Assembly (NCBI RefSeq): GCF_040712315.1
Contig: NC_134015.1
Coordinates: forward strand, 53,235,464-53,299,463
Length of the DNA stretch: 64,000 nucleotides
Reading direction: 5' to 3'
DNA from: Castanea sativa
Taxonomy: Eukaryota > Streptophyta > Magnoliopsida > Fagales > Fagaceae
The notes below the pieces were generated by a model. The model had not been told where the DNA came from and searched no databases. It worked only from the letters and a program-made list of their open reading frames with translations. Made by a program: the position numbers and the translations under genes. Of the stretch, positions 47,701-58,303 are shown piece after piece. The number at the start of each line of letters is the position of its first letter. The stretch's first letter is position 1.

Positions 47701-50700
47701 CCAATGACTAACTTCACTTCCATGCCCAAGCAGACCAAAGTTGTGAGTACCATCCCCCCATGTATAAAGATCTCCAGAACGTGTAACAGCACAAGTGTGA
47801 TACTCCCCACATGCTACTAATTCAATGTTCATACCACTAAGAGTGTCAATGAGCTTTGGGTGGGAAACATCCACTTCAACACCATGCCCAAGCCTGCCTC
47901 CAGACTCCTCTCCCCAGCTAAAGATCTCCCCTTGTCTTGTGGCAAGCACAGCATGTCTGCCACCACAAGCAATATTATGAACATCTAGAACTACTTTTGA
48001 TTCCAATGCCTTAGGGAGAAGGGCATCCATCTTGGAACCATATGAATTCCCAAGCCCAACTCTACACATGCCAGCACCCAGTATTCCATTCCCAATACCT
48101 TCTCCCCAAATGAAAACATCATTTATGGCATCAAAATCATCTTGACCAGATCCATGGCTTGATGAGCTCACAGCACTAGATAAACTAACTCGAAATGTCT
48201 CTGTTCCTGAATTTTGACCATTTGAGTTGTCTACAGGTGACGAAGTTAATGTGGAATTGGGAACAGATTCAGCTTGATAGGAACTTTTATCGGCTGCAGT
48301 ATATGATATTATGTCGCTGAATGCCTTCCCCAGTCTAGTCTGTGGTATATTCTCGTGAGAAACCTCTTCTGTATCTCCTGGATCCTGTTGTAATTTAAAA
48401 AATATTAACCCAAGTGAACTGTAAATGGTTAATAGTTACCAGAACTTTATTAAACTAAATACAAAATAAATAAATAAAGTTTTAAAAAAAGTTCACTGCT
48501 ACTGACAAATGGAGCAATAGATGGAGAACTTCTTCGTGTACGAGAATGTGGACTCTCTGATGATACACTGCCACATCTTGGTTCACTTTTCCACTTGTAG
48601 TTAGCTCGACTAATCAATGCCTTGAGACCAGCAAACCAACCTTCAGCTTCCTCCTTGTCTTTACATATCTGTCCATTGGTTGGTATAGTGGCAAGCAAAT
48701 ACAACAACAACAATCAAGTTTTAGTACCAAAATTTGGGAACGGTTTCAGACAAAACATATAATTTCTAAGATGGCATCCTGCCTTATTTTTCACAAATTA
48801 ACAAATGAAGCAACTAAGATCATTACAAATAACAGTGACAAAACAATTTTCAATTAGTGATTTCTATGCTTTATTGTCACTGATCAACTAAATGACCTTC
48901 TTAAGAAAAAAGAATAGACCACAGAAACACACTCACCAAATCCAAGGACCTATCATTGTATATAAGTGAAAATGACTGATATTCCTTTTCAGGCCGAGGA
49001 TACCGCTGAAATATTGCCTGAAAGATAAATCCAAAGTCACAAATGTCTAAATTTTGAGAGTTAAGGATAAGCAAATGATAGAATAGAATGAATATATTAT
49101 CTAAGTAAAAGAGAAACAAAATATTAAAAATTCTGACAATAATAAAAGGGTTCTAATTAAACCAACAGAAGTTTAACTCTCAAATATAAACTTCAACTAA
49201 AACATTCTTTTAAACTTGTGCAAAGTTCATTTGAATTTTTTTCTGAGATCTGACAAAATCAGTTCAACAGTAATTTGAGAGGCTATCCCCACACCATTTT
49301 CTAAGAAAGAAAGAATGACTATAGAAGCTTACAGTTCGCTGTCCAGGAATAATCCGTGAAACTTGACTTATTTTAAGTTGTTTCTCTTCATTGCCAGAGT
49401 ACCATATCAATGCAGACTCATCCTGGGAAAAAAAAAAAAAAAAAACCCTCAATCATCTGAGTAAATATAGAGAAACAAAAGAATGTTGTTACTTTCATGA
49501 TTATATTCATATCGGAAGTTACATACATTAAGGGCCTAAAAATTAAAATTAGGTGGTTGAAATGATGGAGATTTATAACCTGGCTGAACCCAAACCAGAG
49601 AGAAGAGTTCAGTCATACTTGGGACATCCGGCAGCAAAACAGGTTTGCCTAGTCATGATTAAACCCCAACAAAGTAATTTGGATAACCTGATTGTGGTCT
49701 TAGTTTGATTTGTCCTTTATATAGAAGATACATTTTCACCTAGAATGCCAACAACCTAAACTGAAAGATGTTGTCAGTCTTTTTGCTAGGTCTCAGCAAA
49801 ACTCAGCTTTGGCTGAAAACCAAGAATGGAATGTCTTTAATATATAAAACACATTTCTTTTTTTTTTTGATAAGTAAGAAAGTAATATTATTAAAAAATA
49901 AATAGAAGGAAGAATACAATATATAAAACATATTTCTTTTTAACTCCACAAATAACATGCACAGAATATAACAGTGAAAGAAGATACTTTCGTACTAAAT
50001 TGGTTATCTGGTTTGGAATTGTTAAGCATAGATTTTTCAAACAATACGTGGCTGTATATCAGTTGATACATTTTCCAATAAGCAGCAAAGAATTCCTTTG
50101 AAAAACAAAAATCCTTTTGTGCTTAAAGTTACTCTCTAGGGTAGCTAAGCCTCTAAATTTATTCTATTTAGAAGAAAAATAAAATCAAATAAACTTTGCT
50201 CAAATTCCTTTTGCTTCTAGTGGCAGAATTATTAAGACTTGCATGAAAGAATTTACAAACTAAGCCTTATTGAGGTTTAGGGACACCTACTTGTTGTTGG
50301 GTGGATAACATAGGAAAAATAACGGAATTTGTCTATGTGTGGTTGTGGTGGGTTTAGCATTAGAAGGATCTGTGGAAATGGAATTTAGAGTTGTTATTGC
50401 TTAATAATAAAAAAATAAAAAAATAAAAGAATTTAGAGTTGTTAAAGAAAGGGTTATGGGAATGTTTTAGGATTTTTTTTTTTTTTTTTACAATTTCGTT
50501 AACGAGTTAGTGCAGAATTCAGAAAAGGGAACAATTCCAAATTGCCAGAGTAACTCACAGAAGAAAGCCTGAATGGGCAGAACTTTGGCTTCCCTCTGCG
50601 TCCATACTTTAGAAGATATGACCCCTTTTTAAGTGATGCAATGGCCTGTAATTTAAAACATAAGATAAAGTCACTACAAGAGCTCCAGGTGTTTTCATAC

Positions 50701-51305
50701 AAGGACATAATTTGTGAAAATAAAACAAAAACACAAAAATGTGATAAAGGGAGACTGAATACTTCATGATTCAACACCTTAATTGAACAGGAATGCTGCT
50801 TATCACCTACTCGATTGTTGCTGCATATAACATCACTAATGAACATGCAAAAAAACAACAACAACAAGACAGAGGTTATGATTGACTGCATCATGGGTAC
50901 TCTTTTTTTTTTAAATCCGAGTACAACCCTACTTAAGCGTGACTATAGTAGCTCCCGAGCATTACAACTCATGACCTACCCTATGGCCTACACTAATACC
51001 CTAAACATTGGACCCTTGCTACTGCAAATTAATTCACTCTTTACATTACAACAATAACAACGCCTTAGTTCCAAGATTTCAGGGAGTCAGTTAGGGTCGG
51101 CCACATGTATATACAATTCACTCTTCAACAAAAAAAAACACAAAACAATTTTTTCCTATCTAAAATTAACAAAATGCAATTGAATTAAAAGCATCACACA
51201 TAACATATATATAAAATGCGAAACGAAAGCAAAAGGCAGGTGAGGACGGATTTAAACCTTGTCTACGTCCCTCTCGACGAGACTGGCTCTCTGCAAATCA
51301 GCCAT
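38765..51305 (-). CDS. PRAF protein: PH, seven-bladed RCC1, FYVE and BRX domains, 9 exons
   Basis: Exons on the minus strand: 51305-51258, 50645-50559, 49422-49333, 49017-48937, 48668-48507, 48384-46288, 44013-43867, 40653-40364, 38855-38765. All junctions are GT-AG and the 3093 bases give 1030 residues. Domains in order: PH (about 10-130); RCC1 repeats (about 245-637, words such as FIWGEG, LYTWGDG, ACGSYHVAVL); FYVE zinc finger (about 648-702, eight Cys/His ligands, RKRHNCYNCG instead of RHHCRxCG); coiled coil (about 845-920); BRX (about 970-1025, GVYITLFSLPGG and HFTEEQAEKWWAENG). Length and layout match the plant PRAF family. PH and FYVE modules bind phosphoinositides; the RCC1 part of Arabidopsis PRAF1 was reported to promote nucleotide exchange on a Rab8-type GTPase. 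It likely acts on membranes or in polarity. One very long exon encodes all RCC1 and FYVE repeats. Confidence 0.95.
39213..39395 (+). mobile_element. tRNA-derived SINE in PRAF intron 8
   Basis: TAGCTCAACTGGTTGGCAC (A box) and, about 55 bases on, GGGTTCAAATTTCC (B box) give an RNA polymerase III promoter layout as in a tRNA, but the sequence cannot fold into a proper tRNA and continues with an unrelated body. It is therefore a SINE and not a tRNA gene. Confidence 0.65.
41440..41945 (+). repeat. Degenerate minisatellite in PRAF intron 7
   Basis: About 18-20 imperfect units of 24-30 bases built on AAAATGACCAAAATACCC with CTCAAAACCTCT, over some 500 bases. On the minus (gene) strand it is pyrimidine- and G-rich. 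No coding meaning is seen. Confidence 0.8.
42935..43233 (+). mobile_element. LINE (L1-type) reverse transcriptase C-terminal fragment, in PRAF intron 7
   Basis: The frame includes CNAPKFHLVNYGVVCSLLKE with GGLGIH and later a GFGMIYGVEILPSKN stretch, matching in order the C-terminal region of plant L1-type reverse transcriptases, where a W-rich zinc-binding segment follows. Frame is partly broken and only about 100 residues remain. Confidence 0.6.
45549..45699. repeat. Foldback (palindromic) sequence in PRAF intron 6
   Basis: Arms of about 65-70 bases (AATGAGGTAATAGAATA at the left, its complement at the right) with a short AT centre. It sits in a larger GC-rich repeat (45425-45840) with GGGGCAGG/CCTGCCCC words on both sides, resembling a TIR element around a palindrome. 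Confidence 0.7.
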
Positions 51306-52038
51306 TCAAGTTGCAATATCAGTAGAAGCTGCAGCTGCTGAGTCGCAGAACCAACGCCCATTTGAATTATACGATCCAAAACCATACGCCACTTGCTTCA
51401 TGTAAAACAAGAAATCAATAGCAATGTACTCTCCAACGCAGATTGTGGAAAAACAATCCAATTCCTTCATCTACCCCATAACCACAACAACAACAACAAC
51501 TAAATTTGATAATGCAGCTCCTGAACTCAAACCAAAAAGCCCTAGAAATCCACAATGCCAGAAACAAAAACAAACAAACAAAAAAACCACAAAATGTAGA
51601 AAGCTTTTTACGATCAATCTGAGCTCCGAAAACAGCTCAAATTCACGTAACCGAAACCCTAGAAACTCGAATTTTTCGGAACTTGTCGATTTTTTTTTTC
51701 TCACAAAAATCAACAAAAACAAACACTTTTGTGTTTTTTGAATCTGAGATGAGAAATTCGGCAAATGCTAACGGTTTTCGATGAATTTAGGCTCGTTGAA
51801 CTCCGAAATGAAAACAGAAACAAATCAAAAAAAAAAAAAAAACAAAGAAAACCACGAATTAGAAAGAGAAAGAAAAAAAAAAAAAGAAGAAGAAAAACAA
51901 AAAACAAAAGACAACGAATCGTTTCGATTGATTGTGGGGAGAAGGAGAGATTGATAAAAATTGTGAATTACAGAGAGCTTTGAGAATGGTTAACATGCGC
52001 CTTAACGTGCGCCTCTCTCTCTCTCTCTCTCTCCCTCT

Positions 52039-52074
<36 letters not shown>

Positions 52075-52150
52075 GTGTTTTCTCTGTTTTTTTTTTTTTT
52101 TTTTTTGCTTAACTGTTTATTTCTTTTCCTTTTCTTTCTTTCTTTCTCGC
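51306..52150 (-). promoter_or_regulatory. Presumed 5' leader/promoter of PRAF with GA-repeat tract
   Basis: On the minus strand this region holds long GA repeats (52013-52078 on the plus strand as CT), followed toward the gene by A-rich sequence. GA tracts often mark plant core promoters and 5' leaders. No clear TATA box was found, and the start of transcription is not determined. Confidence 0.4.
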
Positions 52151-52348
52151 TCCTAAATTTTTTTTTTGTTGTTTTTGTTTTGACAAGTCAGCAACTAAAA
52201 TCTTGGGGATGGAGATGGGTCGTATGGTTGGTTTTTTGTCTTTTTAACTGAAAATAATGAAATCAAGTTTTTTTTTTTTTTTGGTAAGATTTCAAGTGGG
52301 CCCAGAACCCCAAAACAAAACGATAAAATTTGTGGGAAAGAATTTTAG

Positions 52349-52576
52349 AGTCCGTTTGGATATAACTTATTGCTGAAAATTGAAAACTGAAAACTGAAAA
52401 CACTATAGCAAAATAATTTTTTAATGTGTAAAAAAACACTGTTCACTCTTTTTTTACTGTTTATATGCCTTGGTGCACTGTTCATGTCCTATGAACAGTG
52501 CACCAAGCGCTGGTCTTTAAAAAAAAAAAAAAAAAAAAAGCAGACACATGAAGGAAAACGGGGATCCAAACGGGCA
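52349..52576. mobile_element. MITE family B, copy 1
   Basis: Terminal AGTCCGTTTGGAT is inverted against ATCCAAACGGGC. The interior holds a 17-bp perfect hairpin (52469-52507), a long A-run and an A/C-rich repeat (GAAAACTGAAAACTG). Ends resemble those of family C at 57.6 and 58.1 kb. Confidence 0.65.
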
Positions 52577-52669
52577 ATTAGTTTAATAAATAAATTATTT
52601 AATTTTTGGATTTTTGTTGGCATTTATTATTGGATAATTTTGTATTTTATTGTGAAAGGATTGGATATA

Positions 52670-52811
52670 GGGAGTGTTTGGTAGAATAGTTTGAAATGTG
52701 ATTTTTGTAATTTTTTTGAAATATGTGTGAGTGAAAAAGTGTGTGAAAATATGTGTAATATTGTTTAAAATATAAAAATGTGAGTTTAAACTCTCAAACC
52801 AAACAGGCCCT
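52670..52811. mobile_element. Short MITE, hAT-like ends
   Basis: GGGAGTGTTTGGTAGAATAG inverted against CTCAAACCAAACAGGCCCT over about 142 bases, with AT-rich interior. Boundaries approximate. Confidence 0.45.
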
Positions 52812-53188
52812 ATAATTTTTCTTTTTTTCTTTTTTTTAGGATCATATAATATTTCATTTAAACTACTATCTAACATCGTTCTTTTGCTATATATATGATC
52901 TATAATCTAATTGGATTTGGATGTTTTACATCTAATAAATAATAATTCATTTATTATAAAATTTAAAATATTAGATGGGACATATGGCACAAAATTAAAC
53001 TCTAATTAAAATTTAATTTAGAATCTAATTGAATTTAGATTCCTTAATTTTTACACCTAATAATTCACTTGACACATAAATTTAAAAATTAGATAAGACA
53101 CTTTGCACAAAATTAGACTCCACTTTAGGATTTAATTGAATTTTTTTCAACGTTGGTTATTAATATATATATATATATAGATGAGTCC

Positions 53189-53668
53189 ATGAGGAGTGAA
53201 AGATTGAGATTAATCATGTAGCATGAGTTAAAATACACCCAATCACATTCACATGACATATTAATATTCAAAATTGAGTTAGGTGTCAAGTTAGATCACT
53301 CTACAACTATCATGATCAAGCCATTAGAGGATTGTTCGAGTGTTCATAACTTAAAAATAATACAATAAGAGGTATATAGTGTATCATATATATATATATA
53401 TATATATAACTATTCAATGAGTGATTTTCTTGTGTAAGGATTGTATATAATATTTCTTTTAAATGAGGAGTGAAAGATTGAGGTTAATCATATAGCATGA
53501 GTTAAAATATACACAATCACAATCATATTAACATGACATATTAATATTCAAAATTGAGTTGGGTATCAAATTAGACCACTTTACAATTATCATGATCAAG
53601 CCATTAGAGGATTATTTGAGTGTTCATAACTTAAAAATAATACAAGAAGAGGTATATAGTGTATCATA
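53189..53668 (+). repeat. Direct repeat pair of about 205 bases
   Basis: Segments 53189-53390 and 53464-53668 share order and most bases (GAGGAGTGAAAGATTGAG at the start, AAGAGGTATATAGTGTATCA at the end). A TA-repeat and ACTATTCAATGAGTGATTTTCT lie between them, and a copy of the last word returns at 54004. No coding potential. Confidence 0.8.
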
Positions 53669-54234
53669 TATCACTCTACTTGTTTCGATGGAAGTCATGT
53701 AAATGTTGTTTTCCGCATTTTCCAGTGCTTGATCATACAAAAAAATAAATAAGTCAAATGAAAACTATTTTTAGTCAACATAAAAAGTATGACTTATTTT
53801 TAGAGATCGTTTTCCAATTTTTTTTTTAGAAAACAACTATATCTTACAGCAAACTAAACAAGAGAAATTAGAAGATTATTTTTCATCTCATTTAAGATTA
53901 CTATTAAAAATAGAAAAATTAGATAATTTTATAGAAAATATTTTATAGAAAATTACTAATTTTCTAGAAAACATTGTCACTAAAAAAGATAGAGCGTTGT
54001 GTAACTACTCAATGAGTGATTTTCTATTAGTCTGGCTTAAGTATAAACTACCGTTTAAAAATAAGCATGCACCACCAATTTTGGCACTCTTTCAACAAAA
54101 TGCAATTCTAATGTCATTTCTTTCGTCATCTAACACCATTTTCCAGTGGAACATTCCAAATTGTCCTCTATAATCAGCTAGGTGTACGGATTGCATGCTT
54201 TGAGAACTTTTTAATTTAGGTGGTTTCATTGTTA

Positions 54235-55150
54235 GAGCATCCACATCTCTTCAGCTAAAATTTTGTAAAATGAAAAAAAGTACAACTTTTACATATTTTT
54301 TGTAAAAAATCACCCACATCAGTGGGTGTATAAAAGTGCAAAAACGTGAAAACCCTTAAACGAGCTACAGTACCGTGTAAATATACACGAGTACTGTAGC
54401 TTGTGTATAGATTATTTTAATCTTTTCGTTCGCTCCATTTTTCCTCTCTCTCTGCTCCGTTCTCAACGACCTCAACAAACTCAATATCAACACAGAGAAA
54501 TTAACACAGAACAGCTCCTCAATAACAAACTCAGACATACATTTGCTCCCAAAAAAAAAAAACACACAGATACACAAACTTTGGTCGGCGGAGCTGCGGA
54601 TCGGAGCTGGGATCGGTGGTGCGTGAATCGGAGATCACGGCTGGGCTAGGCGTGGATCGGAGATCGCGCTGGGCTCGGCGGTGCGAGGATCGGAGATCGC
54701 GCTGGGCTCGGCGTGGATCGGAGATCGCCGCTGGGCTCGGCGGTGCGAGGATCGGAGATCGCGCTGGGCTCGGCGTGGATCGGAGATCGCCGCTGGGCTC
54801 GGCGTGGATCGGAGATCGCCGCTGGGCTCGGCGGTGCGAGATCGGAGATCGGAGATCGGAGTTGGAAGATTGGTAGAGAGAGAGAGAGAAAGAGAAATGA
54901 AGAGAAGGAGAGAGAGAGAGACATGAATCAGAAATGAAGAGAAGAATCACCAAAAAAATAAACAGTTGGCGCGCGCGTGTTAGTTGAGAGATATAATTAA
55001 AAAAAGTGAAAAAATTATTATTTAATTAATAGAGGTAGTAGGATAGATGAACTGATGTGGGTGATTTGTAAAAATGAATGTGTAAAATTTTAAAATGAGG
55101 TTTTTTGTGTAAAATAGATGAAATTTTTAGCTGATCTGGTGTGGTTGCTC
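54235..55150. mobile_element. PIF/Harbinger-type non-autonomous element with TTA target duplication
   Basis: Starts GAGCATCCACATC and ends with the complement-like GTGTGGTTGCTC; subterminal stretches (about 110 bases, with TCAGCTAAAATTTT and AATCACCCACATCAG) are inverted copies. TTA flanks both ends (54232-54234 and 55151-55153), as PIF/Harbinger elements require. Inside are a hairpin (54363-54401), a CT-rich leader-like stretch and a GC-rich minisatellite. No transposase ORF. Confidence 0.85.
54622..54862 (+). repeat. GC-rich minisatellite inside the PIF element
   Basis: About eight units of GATCGGAGATCGCGCTGGGC with CTCGGCG, alternating a short form (28-29 bases, joined by TG) and a long form (33 bases, joined by GTGCGAG). 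It is strongly GC-rich in an AT-rich region and open in several frames only because of its periodicity. Confidence 0.88.
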
Positions 55151-55244
55151 TTATGACGTTAAAATTTTAGACATTTGTTTTATTTTCTCTTTTTCTTTAT
55201 TTTATGGAGCTGCACACATACAAAATTGGTTTTTTTTTTTTTTT

Positions 55245-55380
55245 TTATAGATTAAATTTTGTAAGGACGTGATGTAAAACTCGTGTTTTACTTATCTGAT
55301 TCTAACATGCCACATCATCTTATCATTTATTTAAGAATAAGCACAACCATACCCAATCAATTCTAATACACATACCACTG
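55245..55380 (+). repeat. Dispersed direct repeat, copy 1
   Basis: Shares TAAGGACGTGATGTAAAACTC-type sequence, CACATCATCTTATCA and AAGAATAAGCACAACCA with 55790-55945. Copy 1 is followed directly by a SINE that is absent from copy 2. Confidence 0.7.
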
Positions 55381-55535
55381 CGTACCCTTAGTACGGTGGT
55401 CACTCCACAAGTATAAATACTTGTGAGGTGTGGGGGTAAAGGTTGGGATTCAAGTCTTCAGGAGGGAACTCCACACACATATACACTTAAATTAGGCTAG
55501 AGTATAATTCAATCTTATATATAAAAAAAAATTTA
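55381..55535 (+). mobile_element. SINE family, copy 1 (plus strand)
   Basis: TTAGTACGGTGGTCACTCC (A-box-like) and GGTTGGGATTCAAGTCT (B-box-like) with a GTGTATATGTGTGTGGAG-type body (in complement) and an A-rich tail at 55522-55535. Two minus-strand relatives lie at 61955 and 62229. Confidence 0.65.
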
Positions 55536-55789
55536 GAATACTCATATATAAATCCAACTAAATTAGGAATTTATTGAGATATTATTATTGGGTTTGGCTT
55601 ACCTCCAATATTTTTTTAACTGAATATGTTATTTTGTTTAAAATGTACAATGGCATGTGGTAGTGGATTTTAATTTCCACGTTTTATTTAGTTAGTGGAT
55701 GATAAAACAGTTTTTCATTAAAACAAAATGAGATTTCAGTTAAAAAGTACTGGAAGTAAGTCAAATTCATCATTATTAGGTGTGGTATG

Positions 55790-55945
55790 AGAGATTAAAT
55801 TTTATAAGGATGTAGTGTAAAACTCATGTTTATTCTTCCAATCCCAACATGTCACATAATCTTATCACATATTTAAGAATAAGCACAACCACACACAATC
55901 AATTCTAATACTCATATATAAATCCAACCAAATTGGAAGTTTATT
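55790..55945 (+). repeat. Dispersed direct repeat, copy 2
   Basis: Counterpart of 55245-55380 without the SINE. It continues with CTCATATATAAATCCAAC, a phrase also found after the SINE at 55539, showing that the SINE entered the middle of copy 1. Confidence 0.7.
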
Positions 55946-56499
55946 AATATGTTATTAGGTGTTGTAGGATGTATTGAATTTTAAGTAAAATACTAATGTA
56001 TCAATCTCTAATTGGATGGTGTAAAACTCACATCCTTACCAAATTCGGAGTTGTGGTAGGATATATTAAATTTTAAATAAAATGTTGATATGATAAGATG
56101 ATGTAAAACATAGGTTTGACACCTCATCCTTACCAAATTAAGACTTTTTTTTTTTTTTCTCTTCTCATTTTCTACCTTCATTTATGAGAGGAATAATTTC
56201 TAGAACACAATTTAACCAAAAAAACAAGAGTCTAGAACAGAATGTTTTTCATAGTCTTTTCTTTTTTAAAAAGAGAATAACATGAAATACCACTAAATTA
56301 AGCATAATCAAGTAGTATAGAACTACTAATGAAAATGATGTTAATAATAGATTATGGTTAAATTTATCACCTCAATAATTAAAAAAAAAAATTATAAAAG
56401 AAGGATGTGTATGACCATGACATGATGACATTATTTTTATTTCTACATTTGAGATAAGTGTTTTTGGCTAAGGAGCAGTCTCCTGAAATTTCTGCTTCT

Positions 56500-56589
56500 T
56501 TTGACTAAAAATTCCAAAAATTTAGGCGCGAAATGGGCTGGCGGGAAAGGTAAGCGCCTGGGGTCCAAAGTGGAATCTTCCGAGTCAAA
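56500..56589. promoter_or_regulatory. 90-bp palindrome with two E2F-like sites
   Basis: Outer arms TTTGACT...ATTCCA and TGGAAT...AGTCAAA, inner arms AGGCGC (56524-56529) and GCGCCT (56554-56559). Between them are GGCGCGAAA (56525-56533) and GGCGGGAAA (56540-56548), both matching the E2F consensus TTTSSCGC in complement. No gene start lies nearby, so function is unproven. Confidence 0.5.
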
Positions 56590-56698
56590 TTTGAGTGTGT
56601 ACAAATTAAAATAGTGTTCATGCTTCTGTAAAATAAAGAAATAGACATTATACAGTTGTGATATTTGACAATTTTATAATTTTATATGCCTATGAAAG

Positions 56699-56935
56699 GT
56701 GAGTTCCAGTTAGCTCAATTAAAAAAGTTTCTGATAGTTGTATAAAATATTTGAGATTTAATCTCTACCTACACAAATAATTGATTGGTGTTTTGGTTTG
56801 ATTATAAAGAGCTTATAAGAAATTTGAAAGTTCAATCATTGCCTACACCAATAATTAATTGGTGTCTTAATTTGATGATAAAGAGCTATCATCACGAGCG
56901 GACACCATAAGTTGAAACTTTCAACCAAAAAAAAA
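56699..56935 (+). mobile_element. SINE with partly duplicated body
   Basis: GTTAGCTCAATTAAAAAAGT (A box) and GAGATTTAATCTCTACC (B box) followed by CTACACAAATAATTGATTGG. The B-box and body portion then recurs (GAAAGTTCAATCATTGCC, CTACACCAATAATTAATTGG, GATGATAAAGAGCT), giving one and a half units. The tail includes CGAGCGGACACCATAAG. Confidence 0.6.
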
Positions 56936-57633
56936 ATCTTAGAGGCTAAGAAATTAAATTTTTTATTTAAAAAAAAAAAAATTTTAGCAACAAGGGGTCG
57001 GCTTCTTTTTTTTGCCCTCATTTTTCTATTTAAAGATCACATAAAAATAATAAAGGTCACTTAACTATTAAGTAGGTCAATTTGTCTTTTAGTTTTCAAA
57101 ATGTAATTGTCTACTTCATTATTTTATAACTTAAAAACTTAAGTTAATTTTGCAGGGTAATTACAAAAAAACTCACTTGGGGGCACCTTACGTCTTTACC
57201 TATATGTGGTTGAGGTCTCCTCTTTTAGAGGCCCAAAACATTAAAATCAAAAGCAAACAAACCCAGTTTCAAGAATCACAAAAACAAAATAATCGTAGTT
57301 TCAAAAACTTTAAAATGTTTTGTGTTTTAGTACTGCATGCTTCATTTTTTCTAAATTTTTTTTCTTTCATTTTTTCTCCAAAAAAAAAAAAAAAAACTTT
57401 CATTTCTTAATCACAACAACCATAGTTGATATCAAACTCGAAATACAAACCCAATTGGTTTAATTAAGTTAAAATAAGCGGCTTGGAGCCTTAGACAATA
57501 AAATAAGATTCTTTGAATATTTTTTTTAATTGAGCATTTTGATGAAAAATATGTGAAAAATGATAAATTTTTCTTGATTTAAAAGTGCAACTTCAAATGT
57601 CTTTAAATTAAGCTAAGTTAAGACCATTATTAA

Positions 57634-57803
57634 GGGTCCGTTTGAGATTCGTCTATTTTGTTGTAACTGAAAACTTTTTGTTAAAAGTACTATAAATAAA
57701 GGTAAAAGTTAACTGAAATAGTACAGTGAGATCTATGAATAGTCACAAAAATAAGTTGAATAATAAACTAAGTTGGCAAAAATATTCTTTGCCAAACGGA
57801 CAC
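57634..57803 (+). mobile_element. MITE family C, copy 1 with TAA target duplication
   Basis: GGGTCCGTTTGAGATTCG inverted against GCCAAACGGACAC; TAA flanks both ends (57631-57633, 57804-57806). 170 bases. A reverse-orientation relative is at 58109-58303. Confidence 0.65.
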
Positions 57804-58108
57804 TAAAAGTAAGGTTAAAAACAAATTAAGCAAACACACAATAAATGGGATAAAACTAAAGCTCAACTAAAAGAGAACAGTGTATTTTATAATTCAATAT
57901 CTTAAGTTGAGCAACGCCATTTCATAGTATGGTTATTAAACAAAGTAGTGAAGTGCCATTTTGCTTAATGCTTAATAAGTGGAATCAGTTGCACCGATTG
58001 CCGCATGTATGTATTTAGTTGATAATTAGTTTAGCCATTGCTTAGAGTTTGGGGTTAGTTGCAACTTTCCCGCTCTCTCTCTCTCTCTCTTCTTTTTTTC
58101 TCTAGTTA

Positions 58109-58303
58109 GCGTCCCTTTGACATAATTATTTTTGTCAATTTATTTTTCTATTTAGCTTATTTTTGCTATTATTATGGGTCTCACTGTATTTTTTAGTACT
58201 ATTCATGGGTTTTACCATACTATGTTAGCTAACTTTTACCTTTATCTATCATACTTTTAGCAAAAAAATTTAAGTTTTAACAAAATAAGCGAATCTCAAA
58301 AAG
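58109..58303 (-). mobile_element. MITE family C, copy 2
   Basis: Complement of copy 1 with matching interior words (TAAAGGTAAAAGTTA, ATGAATAGT, AAAATAAG). Ends GCGTCCCTTTGACA and GAATCTCAAAAAG. Confidence 0.6.

Noticed and set aside
46377..47820. Plus-strand frames of 63-114 codons opposite the PRAF exon 6
   Set aside because: Antisense shadows of the long RCC1/FYVE exon with no own similarity.
51471..52156. Phe- or Lys-rich small frames upstream of PRAF
   Set aside because: Caused by long T/A and CT runs in the presumed promoter and leader.
54531..54953. Five overlapping frames with repeated RRAQ or GDRRWARR words
   Set aside because: Products of the GC-rich minisatellite inside the PIF element; open in many frames at once.
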